Below, one piece after another: positions 10,222 through 19,044 of a DNA stretch of 64,000 bases. The stretch's first letter is position 1. Every line of letters begins with the position of its first letter. Source of the stretch: Muricoccus harenae (GTDB lineage Bacteria > Pseudomonadota > Alphaproteobacteria > Acetobacterales > Acetobacteraceae); NCBI RefSeq assembly GCF_009848505.1, contig NZ_WWDL01000013.1, positions 1 through 64,000 of the forward strand, read 5' to 3'. The translations under genes and the position numbers were made by a program. The notes under the pieces are model-generated. The model searched no databases, was not told the DNA's origin, and saw only the letters and a list, made by a program, of their open reading frames with translations.

Positions 10222-11835
10222 ATGGCCTTCATGGCCGACACGACTCCTCCCTCCGACGCTCCCTATGCCAACCAGCCCGGAAGCGAGCGCCACCAGCGCC
10301 TGCTGATCCTCGACTTCGGCAGCCAGGTGACCCAACTCATCGCGCGCCGCCTCCGCGAGGAGGGCGTCTATTGCGAGATCTGGCCCTTCACCGCCGAGGA
10401 GGCGCGGATCCGCGCCTTCGATCCCATGGGAATCATTCTCTCCGGCGGCCCGGCCTCGGTCACCGAGGGGGAAAGCCCCCGCGCGCCGCAGGCAGTGTTC
10501 GGGATGGGGCTGCCCGTCCTCGGCATCTGCTATGGCCAGCAGACCATGTGCGCCCAGCTGGGCGGCCAGGTGGAGGGGAGCGACCACCGGGAGTTCGGCC
10601 GCGCCCATGTGCAGGTGGCCGATGATTGCGCCCTGTTCCACGGCGTCTGGGAGAAGGGCGCGCGCGAGCAGGTCTGGATGAGCCATGGCGACCGGGTAAC
10701 GGCGCTGCCGCCCGGTTTCCGCGCCGTCGCCACCTCGGAGGGCGCCCCCTTCGCTGCCATCGCCGACGACACCCGCCGCTTCTATGGCGTGCAGTTCCAT
10801 CCGGAGGTCGTGCACACCCCGCATGGCCATGCGTTGCTGAAGAACTTCGTCCGCAGCATCTGCGGCGCCAAGGGCGACTGGACCATGGGCGCCTTCCGCC
10901 ATGAGGAGATCGCCCGCATCCGCGCCAAGGTCGGCACGGGCAAGGTGGTGTGCGGCCTGTCTGGCGGCGTCGATTCCTCCGTAGCGGCCGTGCTGCTGCA
11001 CGAGGCCATCGGGGACCAGCTGACCTGCATCTATGTAGACCACGGGCTGATGCGCGGCGGCGAGACGGAGCAGGTGGTCTCCACCTTCCGCGACCGCTTC
11101 AACATCAAGCTTATCCACCGCGACGCGAGTGACCTGTTCCTCGGCGCCCTCGTTGGCGTCACCGACCCCGAGATCAAGCGCAAGACGATCGGCCGCCTGT
11201 TCATCGAGGTGTTCGAGGAGGAGCAGGCGAAGATCGGCGGCGCCGACTTCCTCGCTCAGGGCACGCTCTATCCGGACGTCATCGAGAGCGTCTCGGCCAC
11301 CGGCGGCCCTTCCGTCACCATCAAGTCTCACCACAATGTCGGCGGCCTTCCCGAGGGTATGCGGATGCAGCTGGTCGAACCGCTGCGCGAGCTGTTCAAA
11401 GATGAGGTCCGCGCGCTCGGCCGCGAGCTGGGCGTGCCCGAAGCGATCGTCGGGCGCCATCCCTTCCCGGGGCCGGGCCTCGCCATCCGCATCCCCGGCG
11501 AGGTGACGCGCGAGAAGGTGGCGATCCTGCAGAAGGCCGATGCGATCTTCCTGGAGGAAATCCGCAACGCCGGCCTCTATGATGCCATCTGGCAAGCCTT
11601 CGTCGTGCTGCTGCCAGTGCGCACCGTCGGCGTGATGGGCGATGGCCGCACCTACGACCAGGCATGCGCGCTGCGCGCCGTGACGAGCACCGATGGCATG
11701 ACAGCGGATGTCTACCCGTTCGAGATCGCCTTCCTGTCTCGTGTCTCGAACCGCATCGTGAACGAGGTGCGTGGCATCAATCGCGTGGCCTACGACGTGA
11801 CGAGCAAGCCCCCCGGCACGATCGAGTGGGAGTGA
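10222..11835 (+). CDS. guaA: GMP synthase (glutamine-hydrolysing)
   Basis: GuaA aminates XMP to GMP using glutamine and ATP. The N-terminal class I glutamine amidotransferase domain has the nucleophilic cysteine in GICYGQQ (about residue 103), with the His-Glu of its triad in VQFHPEV. The ATP pyrophosphatase domain follows with the PP-loop SGGVDSS (about 247-253). The C-terminal dimerisation domain includes [11 protein letters not shown] and ends KPPGTIEWE, the canonical terminus. ATG at 10222 is used; a second in-frame ATG at 10231 and GTGs at 10216 and 10219 are equally possible. Together with guaB it completes IMP to GMP. Confidence 0.97.
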   Translation: MAFMADTTPPSDAPYANQPGSERHQRLLILDFGSQVTQLIARRLREEGVYCEIWPFTAEEARIRAFDPMGIILSGGPASVTEGESPRAPQAVFGMGLPVLGICYGQQTMCAQLGGQVEGSDHREFGRAHVQVADDCALFHGVWEKGAREQVWMSHGDRVTALPPGFRAVATSEGAPFAAIADDTRRFYGVQFHPEVVHTPHGHALLKNFVRSICGAKGDWTMGAFRHEEIARIRAKVGTGKVVCGLSGGVDSSVAAVLLHEAIGDQLTCIYVDHGLMRGGETEQVVSTFRDRFNIKLIHRDASDLFLGALVGVTDPEIKRKTIGRLFIEVFEEEQAKIGGADFLAQGTLYPDVIESVSATGGPSVTIKSHHNVGGLPEGMRMQLVEPLRELFKDEVRALGRELGVPEAIVGRHPFPGPGLAIRIPGEVTREKVAILQKADAIFLEEIRNAGLYDAIWQAFVVLLPVRTVGVMGDGRTYDQACALRAVTSTDGMTADVYPFEIAFLSRVSNRIVNEVRGINRVAYDVTSKPPGTIEWE

Positions 11836-11872
11836 GCCCCGGCCGGCCCTGAAGGGCGCCCTGGGAAATGGC

Positions 11873-11900
11873 GGCGGAACAGGCCAGGATAGGTTCCGCC
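11873..11900 (+). terminator. Hairpin between guaA and the amino-acid binding protein gene
   Basis: A perfect 8-bp stem GGCGGAAC/GTTCCGCC encloses a 12-base loop, 37 bases after the guaA stop. There is no T-run, so it is a weak candidate terminator or could belong to the leader of the next gene. Confidence 0.35.
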
Positions 11901-11939
11901 ACCTGAAAGCAGGGGCAGTTCCTTTGGGGGAAACCGACC

Positions 11940-12953
11940 ATGCTCAAAACAATCCTGGCCGCCGGGATGGCGGCGCTTCTCGCCTGGCCAGCCATGGCGC
12001 AGCCGTCCCCCGACACGGTGGCTGCCATCCGCGCGCGCGGCGCGCTGGTCTGTGGCGTTACCCCTAACTCAGCGGGCTTTGGCGTGCCGGACAGCCGGGG
12101 CGAGTGGCGTGGCATCGACGTGGATTCCTGCCGCGCCATCGCGGTCGCCGTCCTGGGGGATGCCCGCAAGGTGCGCTTCGTTCCCGCCAGCACGGCGCAA
12201 CGCTTCACCATGCTTCAATCAGGCGAGATCGATGTCCTGGCCCGCGTGACGACCTGGAGCATGTCGCGCGAAGGAGGGCTGGGTCTCGCCTTCGCCAGCA
12301 TCAACGTCTTCGACGGCCAGGGCTTCCTGGTGAAGACGGAGTCGGGAATCACCTCCGCGAGGCAGCTCGACGGCGCCACGATCTGCCTGCTGCCCGGCAC
12401 GACGAACGAGCTGAACGTCGCCGACTACTTCCGCACCCACAACATGCGCTTCACCCCCGTGATCATGGACAACATCGAGGAGTTGCGCGCCGCCTTCCTG
12501 GCTGGCCGCTGCGACAGCTACTCCACCGATGCCTCGGCCCTCGCAACCTACCGCGCCAGCCAGGGAGCGAATGCCGAACGCTTCCTCGTTCTGCCTGACA
12601 TCATCTCGAAGGAGCCGTTGGGCGTCGCCATCCGCAAGGGTGACTGGCGCTTCTTCGACATGGCGCGCTGGGCGCATTTCGCGATGGTCACCGCGGAGGA
12701 ACTGGGTATCGACAGCCGTAACATCGACAGCTTCGCGAACAATCCGAATCCCGATGTACAGCGCTTCCTCGGTCGCTCCGGCGAACTCGGCCAGACTATG
12801 GGCATGAGCAATGACTGGGCGGCCCAGATCGTACAGCAGGTCGGCAATTTCGCGGAGGTGTGGGACCGCAATCTCGCGCCGCTCGGTATCCAGCGCGGCA
12901 TCAATGCGCTCTGGACCAAGGGCGGTCTCCAATACGCGCCACCGCTGCGCTGA
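11940..12953 (+). CDS. Amino-acid ABC transporter periplasmic binding protein (AapJ-like)
   Basis: A 337-residue extracytoplasmic solute-binding protein of the family-3 (amino acid) type, closest in layout to AapJ of the general L-amino-acid permease. Residues 1-21 form a Sec signal peptide ending in PAMAQ. The mature part has the family features GVTPNSAGFG, DVDSCRAIAVAVLGD, the WSMSREGGLGLAFA segment and the C-terminal IQRGINALWTKGGLQYAPPLR tail. No permease or ATPase genes adjoin it, so it is an orphan receptor that must use a transporter encoded elsewhere. A long spacer separates it from nrdA. Confidence 0.88.
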   Translation: MLKTILAAGMAALLAWPAMAQPSPDTVAAIRARGALVCGVTPNSAGFGVPDSRGEWRGIDVDSCRAIAVAVLGDARKVRFVPASTAQRFTMLQSGEIDVLARVTTWSMSREGGLGLAFASINVFDGQGFLVKTESGITSARQLDGATICLLPGTTNELNVADYFRTHNMRFTPVIMDNIEELRAAFLAGRCDSYSTDASALATYRASQGANAERFLVLPDIISKEPLGVAIRKGDWRFFDMARWAHFAMVTAEELGIDSRNIDSFANNPNPDVQRFLGRSGELGQTMGMSNDWAAQIVQQVGNFAEVWDRNLAPLGIQRGINALWTKGGLQYAPPLR

Positions 12954-13056
12954 GGGGCTGGGCGGGGCAACAAGCAAGCTGTGGATTAGGTGGATACCGG
13001 GGGTTGTTCACCCTCACATTAATGTTTCCGTTGTGTGAAACGATGAACTGCAACCG

Positions 13057-13083
13057 GCGACTCGCTGAATTCGCGCGAGTCGC
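13057..13083 (+). terminator. Hairpin in the aapJ-like / nrdA intergenic region
   Basis: GCGACTCG and CGAGTCGC form a perfect 8-bp stem with an 11-base loop. It lies about 100 bases after the binding-protein gene and 157 bases before nrdA. No T-run follows, so it could be either a terminator or part of the nrdA control region. Confidence 0.3.
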
Positions 13084-13135
13084 AGGATGCTTGCTATAGC
13101 GGGCCGCCGAGGCGTGTCCCGAGCGCAACGGCAAC

Positions 13136-13183
13136 CCGCTACATCTGGGGTTCGTTTGGTCAATGCCGCGCGATATCTTGTGC
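13136..13183 (+). promoter_or_regulatory. Possible tandem NrdR boxes upstream of nrdA
   Basis: The 16-mer at 13168-13183 (GCGCGATATCTTGTGC) matches the NrdR-box form ACACAATATATTGTGT at 11 of 16 positions, including the central ATAT and the right half. A weaker copy at 13136-13151 (CCGCTACATCTGGGGT, 9 of 16) begins 32 bases earlier, the spacing of tandem NrdR boxes on one face of the helix. NrdR represses class I reductase genes when dATP is plentiful. The match is by eye. Confidence 0.4.
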
Positions 13184-13239
13184 GGACCACCCACCCAGAG
13201 GCATCCTCCGGTCCGGGGGAATTCAGGGGTTTCTGATCG

Positions 13240-15096
13240 ATGTTCGATGCCATTCAGCTCGAGGGCCATGGCCAGGTTAAGGTCGACCGTTCGCGCGACG
13301 CCCTGCTGACTGCGTTCGGCAAGGACACGCTGAGCGACCGCTATCTGCTGCCTGGCGAATCCTACCAGGACCTCTTCGCGCGCGTGGCCAGCGCCTATGG
13401 CGATGACGCAGCGCATGCGCAGCGAATCTACGACTACATTTCGAAGCTCTGGTTCATGCCCGCCACCCCCGTGCTGTCCAACGGCGGCACGAAGCGCGGC
13501 CTCCCCATCTCCTGCTTCCTGAACGAAGCCGATGACAGCCTCGATGCCATTGTCGGCCTGTGGAACGAGAACGTGGCCCTCGCCTCCAAGGGTGGCGGCA
13601 TCGGCTCCTACTGGGGCAATCTCCGCTCGATTGGCGAGAAGGTGGGGATGAACGGCAAGACCTCCGGAGTCGTGCCCTTTATCCGCGTCATGGACAGCCT
13701 GACCCTCGCGATCTCCCAAGGCTCGCTGCGTCGAGGATCGGCTGCCGTCTATCTCCCGATCTCCCATCCCGAGGTGGAGGAGTTCATCGAGATTCGGCGC
13801 CCCACGGGCGGCGACCCGAATCGCAAGGCGCTGAACCTCCACCACGGCATCCTCGTGTCCGACGCCTTCATGCGCGCCGTCGAAGCCGATGAGGAATGGG
13901 CCTTCACCAGCCCGAAGGACGGCGCCTTGGTGCGCAAGATCTCCGCGCGCGCGCTTTGGATCCGCATCCTCACCGCCCGGATCGAGACGGGCGAGCCCTA
14001 CCTGATCTTCTCGGATCATGTGAACCGCCATCGGCCGGAGCACCACAAGCTTGCTGGCCTTGAGGTGAAGACCTCCAACCTCTGCTCCGAAATCACCCTG
14101 CCGACCGGCCGCGACCATCATGGCCGCGACCGCACGGCTGTGTGCTGCCTCTCTTCCCTGAACTGCGAGACGTGGTTCGACTGGAAGGATGAGCCGCGCT
14201 TCATTCCTGATGTGATGCGCTTCCTCGACAATGTGCTGCAGTCCTTCATCGACACGGCGCCGGACACCATGGCGAAGGCCAAGTATAGCGCCATGCGCGA
14301 GCGCTCAGTCGGCCTTGGCGTGATGGGCTTCCACTCATTCCTGCAGTCGCAGAATGTTCCGTTCGAGAGCGTGATCGCGAAGGTGTGGAACATGAAAATG
14401 TTCAAGCACATTCGCATACAAGCCGATGCCGCCAGCCGCGAACTGGCCGCCGAGCGCGGGCCCTGCCCGGATGCCGCGGAATACGGCATCATGGAACGCT
14501 TCTCGAACAAGATGGCAATCGCCCCGACGGCGAGCATCAGCATCATCTGCGGCGGCGCCTCGCCGGGGATCGAGCCCATCGCGGCCAATGTCTACAACCA
14601 CAAGACGCTCTCGGGCTCCTTCATCGTCCGCAACCCCTATCTCCAGAAGGTCTTGGCGAAGCATGGTCGTGACGATGAGGACACCTGGACCTCGATCACC
14701 GTCACCAAGGGATCGGTACAGCATCTCGATTTCCTGACGCAGCAGGAGAAGGACGTCTTCAAGACCGCCTTCGAACTGGACCAGCGCTGGGTGATCGAGC
14801 ATGCGGCCGATCGCACGCCCTATGTCTGCCAGAGCCAATCGCTGAACGTCTTTCTGCCGGCCAACATCCACAAGCGCGACCTGCACCAGATCCACTTCCA
14901 GGCATGGAAGAAGGGTGTGAAGTCGCTCTACTACTGCCGCTCGCTCTCGATGCAGCGGGCCGACACCATCAGCGAGAAGGTGGCGGTGCAGCCGAAGCTC
15001 GGTATTATCGCGAACGACCTGACGGCGCCGCTGCCGCTCGTCGCGGCCCCGGCCCAGAACGCCGCAGATTACGAGGAATGCCTCGCCTGCCAGTGA
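13240..15096 (+). CDS. nrdA: Ribonucleoside-diphosphate reductase, alpha (catalytic) subunit
   Basis: The class I reductase large subunit converts ribonucleoside diphosphates to deoxyribonucleotides in the cytosol. Visible catalytic elements are the redox cysteine of LPISCFLN (near 91), TSNLCSEI with the N-C-E active site (about 280-284), the second redox cysteine in AVCCLSSLNC, the radical-transfer tyrosine pair of LYYCRS (about 564) and the C-terminal thioredoxin-accepting cysteines in ECLACQ. The protein has 618 residues and begins directly in the ten-stranded barrel region, so the N-terminal ATP-cone of E. coli NrdA (about 95 residues) is absent. It pairs with nrdB 131 bases downstream. 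Possible NrdR boxes precede it. Confidence 0.96.
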   Translation: MFDAIQLEGHGQVKVDRSRDALLTAFGKDTLSDRYLLPGESYQDLFARVASAYGDDAAHAQRIYDYISKLWFMPATPVLSNGGTKRGLPISCFLNEADDSLDAIVGLWNENVALASKGGGIGSYWGNLRSIGEKVGMNGKTSGVVPFIRVMDSLTLAISQGSLRRGSAAVYLPISHPEVEEFIEIRRPTGGDPNRKALNLHHGILVSDAFMRAVEADEEWAFTSPKDGALVRKISARALWIRILTARIETGEPYLIFSDHVNRHRPEHHKLAGLEVKTSNLCSEITLPTGRDHHGRDRTAVCCLSSLNCETWFDWKDEPRFIPDVMRFLDNVLQSFIDTAPDTMAKAKYSAMRERSVGLGVMGFHSFLQSQNVPFESVIAKVWNMKMFKHIRIQADAASRELAAERGPCPDAAEYGIMERFSNKMAIAPTASISIICGGASPGIEPIAANVYNHKTLSGSFIVRNPYLQKVLAKHGRDDEDTWTSITVTKGSVQHLDFLTQQEKDVFKTAFELDQRWVIEHAADRTPYVCQSQSLNVFLPANIHKRDLHQIHFQAWKKGVKSLYYCRSLSMQRADTISEKVAVQPKLGIIANDLTAPLPLVAAPAQNAADYEECLACQ

Positions 15097-15227
15097 GCCG
15101 ATCACGCGCAAGTCGATCACGTGTGATTCGACGAGCCCTCCAGGCGACCGCATTCTGAAACAAGCCCGGTGGACCACGGCCCGCCGGCACCGCTCAAGCC
15201 CAGCACCAAGTACCCAGGATCCACGCC

Positions 15228-16295
15228 ATGCCCGACGGCGCCATGAATCGCGACGAGCTGCCCGTGCAGTTCGACCTGCTGACCGCGAACCCCGTCTACA
15301 AGCCTTTCCGCTATCCCTGGGCCTATGACGCCTGGCTGATGCAGCAGCGCGTCCATTGGCTGCCGGAAGAAGTGCCGATGGCGGATGACGTGAAGGATTG
15401 GCAGAAGAACCTCACGCCCGGCGAGAAGAACCTGCTGACGCAGATCTTCCGCTTCTTCACCCAGGCCGATGTCGAGGTGAACAATTGCTACATGAAGCAC
15501 TACTCCCAGGTCTTCAAACCGACGGAAGTGCTCATGATGCTCTCGGCCTTCTCGAATATCGAGACGATCCATATCGCGGCCTATAGCCATCTTCTCGATA
15601 CGATCGGCATGCCCGAACTCGAGTACTCGGCCTTCCTCCAGTACAAGGAGATGAAGGACAAGTACGACTACATGCAGAACTTCTCGGTCGAGAACAAAAC
15701 CGAGATTGCGAAGACCCTGGCCGCCTTCGGTGCCTTCACGGAGGGCCTGCAGCTCTTCGCCTCCTTCGCCATCCTCATGAACTTCCCGCGCCACAACAAG
15801 ATGAAGGGAATGGGCCAGATCGTCTCCTGGTCGGTGCGGGACGAGACGCTGCACTGTCTCTCCGTCATCCGCCTCTTCCGCACCTTTGTGCAGGAGAACC
15901 CGGAGATTTGGACCGAGGAACTGCGCCGCGACCTCTACCTCATCTGCGCGACCATCGTGGACCACGAGGACGCCTTCATCGATCTCGCCTTCAACATGGG
16001 CGGCGTGCAGGGCCTCGATGCGGCGCAGACGAAGGAATACATCCGCTTCATCGCCGACCGCCGCCTGCAGCAGCTCGGTCTCGAGCCGCTGTACCACATT
16101 GAGAAGAACCCGCTCCCCTGGCTGGACGAGATGCTGAACGCCGTGGAGCACGCTAACTTCTTCGAGAACCGCTCCACCGAATATTCCCGCGCCTCCACGG
16201 GCGGAACCTGGGAAGAGGCCTTCGCCGACCACGCCTTCAACGGCTCGCCGCAGCCACAGGGCGAGATCGACTTGGGCGTTGCGCCGCGCCATTGA
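15228..16295 (+). CDS. nrdB: Ribonucleoside-diphosphate reductase, beta (radical) subunit
   Basis: The class I reductase small subunit houses a di-iron (or related) centre and the stable tyrosyl radical passed to NrdA. Metal ligands can be traced: aspartate in FTQADVEVNN (about 80), glutamate and histidine in NIETIHIAAY, glutamate in FTEGLQLFASF, and glutamate and histidine in WSVRDETLH. The tyrosine of IAAYSHLL, at the position of E. coli Tyr122, is present, so this is a tyrosyl-radical enzyme, not a class Ic type. There are 355 residues and no ATP-cone fused at the N-terminus. Cotranscription with nrdA is likely. Confidence 0.96.
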   Translation: MPDGAMNRDELPVQFDLLTANPVYKPFRYPWAYDAWLMQQRVHWLPEEVPMADDVKDWQKNLTPGEKNLLTQIFRFFTQADVEVNNCYMKHYSQVFKPTEVLMMLSAFSNIETIHIAAYSHLLDTIGMPELEYSAFLQYKEMKDKYDYMQNFSVENKTEIAKTLAAFGAFTEGLQLFASFAILMNFPRHNKMKGMGQIVSWSVRDETLHCLSVIRLFRTFVQENPEIWTEELRRDLYLICATIVDHEDAFIDLAFNMGGVQGLDAAQTKEYIRFIADRRLQQLGLEPLYHIEKNPLPWLDEMLNAVEHANFFENRSTEYSRASTGGTWEEAFADHAFNGSPQPQGEIDLGVAPRH

Positions 16296-16308
16296 GCCCA
16301 CTGCGTCG

Positions 16309-16332
16309 CGGCCGCGCCTCCTGGCGCGGCCG
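16309..16332 (+). terminator. Strong GC hairpin after nrdB
   Basis: A perfect 10-bp stem CGGCCGCGCC/GGCGCGGCCG with a TCCT loop starts 14 bases after the nrdB stop codon. It is not followed by a T-run (TAGGTAGAGG follows), but its position fits a terminator of the nrdAB operon. Confidence 0.5.
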
Positions 16333-16591
16333 TAGGTAGAGGAAAGGCGGAGGGTCTGCGCCTCCAGGTTGCAGCTGGCGGGGTGGCGGCTCGTCCCACG
16401 CCCGGTTCGGGCCCGCCACTATCCGAATTTTCGCTGCAATTGCTGCAACACGCGTGGTTTGCTGCCGTTGAGGGATCTGGGACCGTTCACGAAATCGCGC
16501 TCCGCGGCTATGCTGTACCCGTGCTCTCCATGCGGGGAGCCGGTCGCCGGAAGTGGGCGGGATTTGGACGGGTTGGGGAGTTGCAAACGGC

Positions 16592-16867
16592 ATGGCCGCG
16601 GACGAGCCAGAAGGTTCAAAGCCGCCGGGACGCCCCATGGCAGGGCCCCGGCACACGCGTCGGCTGACGGACAAGATCCTGATCGCCTTCCACCATGCCT
16701 GCGATCAGGGTGACTTCGAGGTGGCCGAGGAGATGCTGCGCATTCTTGAGATGATGCTCACGCGACGCACCGTTTCGCCCGATACCAATCGCCGCAAGAA
16801 CATGGAAAGTCTGGTCGCGGCCCATGAGCGGCTCTGGCTGTTGCGCCATCCGGAGAGCCGCGACTAG
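16592..16867 (+). CDS. Small conserved hypothetical protein (91 aa)
   Basis: A short cytosolic helical protein of unknown function. After about 20 disordered residues (EGSKPPGRP) it has a compact helical body: RRLTDKILIAFHHACDQGD, then EVAEEMLRILEMMLTRR, and a final ESLVAAHERLWLLRHPE. I recall this layout from short conserved proteins in the Rhodospirillales, but no function is known to me. The ATG at 16592 has GGGGAG about 12 bases upstream; ATG 16637 is an alternative. It stands alone after nrdB's hairpin and before a convergent gene, with a hairpin terminator of its own. Confidence 0.65.
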   Translation: MAADEPEGSKPPGRPMAGPRHTRRLTDKILIAFHHACDQGDFEVAEEMLRILEMMLTRRTVSPDTNRRKNMESLVAAHERLWLLRHPESRD

Positions 16868-16875
16868 CCATGCAT

Positions 16876-16900
16876 CCGGCGGCACAGGGGCCGCCGGTTT
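16876..16900 (+). terminator. Rho-independent terminator between convergent genes
   Basis: CCGGCGGC and GCCGCCGG form a perfect 8-bp stem with a 6-base loop, followed by TTT. It lies 8 bases after the 91-residue ORF and 15 bases before the end of the convergent methyltransferase gene, so it may serve both directions. Confidence 0.55.
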
Positions 16901-16915
16901 CCCACCGGGGCGCTT

Positions 16916-17677
16916 TCAGCCTGTGTCCCAGCTCAGGGCAGCTCCACGCAGTACTGAATCCGCCGCGTCCGTCCAGCCTTCATTTGCGTGCAGTAGAAGT
17001 CCCGGCAGGATCACCGCTGGCGCGCGCGGAGCGCGCCGGGCGCGGATCAGCACCCGCTTCGCCGCCCGCCCCGCACGTGGCCAGAGCGGCATCAGCATGA
17101 TCCCCCCCAGCCCGGCCTTGCGCAGAGCGGTGATGCCCTCGTCCAGTCGGGCCGCCGGCAGCACCATCCCCGCCCATCCCCCGCGTCCGAGCGATGACGC
17201 CAGAAGACCGGCCCAGGGATCGAGCCCGATCCCGCCGCCATGAGTCGCCCCGGCCCGGATGGCTTCGGGCGGCGCCGAGCCTGTCGGCCAATAGGGCGGG
17301 TTGCTCACTGCATGGTCGCAGCGGGGCAGCCGCGCGCGCAGCCCCGGGTCCACCACGTCGCCCTCCAACACCTCAACCCGGTCCGCCCAGCCGTTCAAGG
17401 CTGCATTCTCCCGCGCCAACGCTGCGAGGGAGGGATCGCGCTCCACCGCCACGGCGCGCACCCCAGGGCAGCGGGCCAGCACGCTCAGGAACACGCCCCC
17501 GGGCCCGCAGCCCGCATCCAGCACGGTTTGGCCAGGCCGCGCCTCGACGGCGGCGGCCAGCATTACGGCGTCCAGCCCGGCCCGAAGCCCGCCTTCTGGC
17601 TGCCGCAGCCGCACCTGTCCGCCCAGCAGCGTGTGGATGGTCCCGGGATCTAGGCCATCATTCAGGCCGTCCGCCAT
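16916..17677 (-). CDS. SAM-dependent methyltransferase, TrmN6 (tRNA m6A37) type
   Basis: A 253-residue Rossmann-fold methyltransferase resembling the tRNA1(Val) adenine-37 N6-methyltransferase family. It begins with the family's LLGGQVRLRQPEGGLRAGLDAV segment (the GYR-x-x-DAV equivalent), has the SAM site LDAGCGPGG, the acidic EVLEGDV motif, and the catalytic SNPPYWP (NPPY motif of N6-adenine or glutamine methylases). The C-terminal part is arginine-rich. Its 5' end overlaps the DUF2007 gene by 16 bases, implying coupled expression. The precise substrate is inferred from family resemblance. Confidence 0.8.
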   Translation of the reverse strand: MADGLNDGLDPGTIHTLLGGQVRLRQPEGGLRAGLDAVMLAAAVEARPGQTVLDAGCGPGGVFLSVLARCPGVRAVAVERDPSLAALARENAALNGWADRVEVLEGDVVDPGLRARLPRCDHAVSNPPYWPTGSAPPEAIRAGATHGGGIGLDPWAGLLASSLGRGGWAGMVLPAARLDEGITALRKAGLGGIMLMPLWPRAGRAAKRVLIRARRAPRAPAVILPGLLLHANEGWTDAADSVLRGAALSWDTG

Positions 17678-17880
17678 TCCCCCGCCTCGCGCAACAACGC
17701 CTCTGCGGCGGAGGCCTCCTCCTCCGGCACGGCAAGGCGCTGCGGAAAGGCGCCGATGCGGCCCTCCACGGCGCTGATATGGCTGTCCAGCAGCAGGGGC
17801 CGCAGCCCGCCGTCGCGCAAAAGAGCCTGGAGGAAGCCCAACCGGACGGGGTCGCCCTCGGACAGCAGCACGCGGATCAT
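17662..17880 (-). CDS. DUF2007 domain protein (72 aa)
   Basis: A short single-domain protein of the DUF2007 family (putative signal-transducing, GlnB-like fold). It begins with the family's pattern of an early strand and a phrase on switching position, here DPVRLGFLQALLRDGGL, followed by LLLDSHISAVEGRIGAFPQRLAVPEE. In Alphaproteobacteria it commonly precedes a TrmN6-like methyltransferase and lies divergent from a polyprenyl synthase gene, exactly as here. Its biochemical role is unknown. Confidence 0.8.
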   Translation of the reverse strand: MIRVLLSEGDPVRLGFLQALLRDGGLRPLLLDSHISAVEGRIGAFPQRLAVPEEEASAAEALLREAGEWRTA

Positions 17881-17969
17881 GGCACTCCCCCCAGGCGCAG
17901 GGGGCGCCGGTTGCCGCCCCTGGACCCCGCCGTTATGGTGCCGCCCCCCATGGACAGGTCAATGCCCGC

Positions 17970-18989
17970 GTGAGCGTCACCACCGCGCCCGTCACCTCTG
18001 CGCGCGATCCCGAACATGCCCTCGAGGCACTTACGGCACTCGTGCGGACCGATCTTGAGGCCTGCAACCGCCTGATCGTGGAGCGTATGCAAAGCCCGGT
18101 CGCGCTGATCCCGCAGCTCGCCGCCCATCTCGTCGCCGCGGGTGGCAAGCGCATCAGGCCTTTGCTCACCCTCGCCGCGGCGAAACTCTGCGGCCATCAG
18201 GGCCAGCGCCACGTTGCCCTGGCCGCTTGCGTGGAATTCATCCACACCGCGACCCTGCTGCATGATGACGTTGTCGACGAGAGCGCGCTCCGCCGCGGCG
18301 CTCCCAGTGCCAATGCGGTCTTCGGCAACAAGCCGAGCGTGCTGGTCGGCGACTTTCTCTTCGCCCGCGCCTTCCAGATCATGGTGGCGGACGGGTCGCT
18401 GCGGGTGCTCGACATCCTCGCCACCGCCTCCGCGACTATTGCGGAAGGGGAGGTGCTCCAACTTGTCACCCAGAACGACACGGCCACTACGGAGGAGCAG
18501 TACCTGCAGGTGATCGAGGGCAAGACCGCCGCCCTGTTTGCCGCCGCTACCGAGGTGGGCGCCGTGGTCGCCGACCGCCCGCAGGAGGAGGCGGAGGCGC
18601 TGCGGGAATACGGCCGCTCGCTTGGCGTCGCCTTCCAACTGGTGGACGATGCGCTGGACTATTCCGCGAGCCAGGCCGCGCTCGGCAAGACGGTGGGCGA
18701 CGACTTCCGCGAAGGCAAGATCACCCTGCCGATTCTACTCGCCTTCAACTCCGCGGATGCGGAGGAGCAGGTTTTCTGGCGCCGCGTGCTCGAGGAGCGC
18801 GAGCAGGCGGAAGGTGACCTGGAAAAGGCGATCGCCCTGATGCAGTCGCGCGGCACCCTGGCTGCCACCATCGGCCGGGCCCGCCAATACGGAAACCGGG
18901 CGCTGGATGCCCTCGCCATCTTCCCGGACGGGCCGGAACGCCGCGCCATGGCCGGGATCGTCGAGTTCTGCATCGCCCGCGCGCGGTAG
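17970..18989 (+). CDS. ispB: Polyprenyl diphosphate synthase (octaprenyl/decaprenyl type)
   Basis: A trans-prenyltransferase that elongates farnesyl diphosphate with isopentenyl diphosphate to give the ubiquinone side chain. It has the first aspartate-rich motif in LLHDDVVDESALRRG and the second in LVDDALDYS, plus GGKRIRPLL, the substrate arginine region, and the KTA motif in EGKTAALFAAA. Bulky residues before the first motif, which set chain length, cannot be interpreted confidently by eye, so C40 versus C50 is open. A GTG start is used. It diverges from the DUF2007 gene with 89 bases between them. Confidence 0.9.
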   Translation: MSVTTAPVTSARDPEHALEALTALVRTDLEACNRLIVERMQSPVALIPQLAAHLVAAGGKRIRPLLTLAAAKLCGHQGQRHVALAACVEFIHTATLLHDDVVDESALRRGAPSANAVFGNKPSVLVGDFLFARAFQIMVADGSLRVLDILATASATIAEGEVLQLVTQNDTATTEEQYLQVIEGKTAALFAAATEVGAVVADRPQEEAEALREYGRSLGVAFQLVDDALDYSASQAALGKTVGDDFREGKITLPILLAFNSADAEEQVFWRRVLEEREQAEGDLEKAIALMQSRGTLAATIGRARQYGNRALDALAIFPDGPERRAMAGIVEFCIARAR

Positions 18990-19044
18990 CGCGCCGGGCG
19001 GCGGCCCGCACGCCCGCTGGAGCGGGCAGGCGAGCCCGGCCTCC

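Noticed and set aside
9970-11595. Long minus-strand open frame opposite the GNAT and guaA genes
   Set aside because: It is a mirror of GC-rich codon use; its translation is low-complexity and no family features appear. The same applies to long antisense frames at 844-1752, 15117-16301 and 24390-26639.
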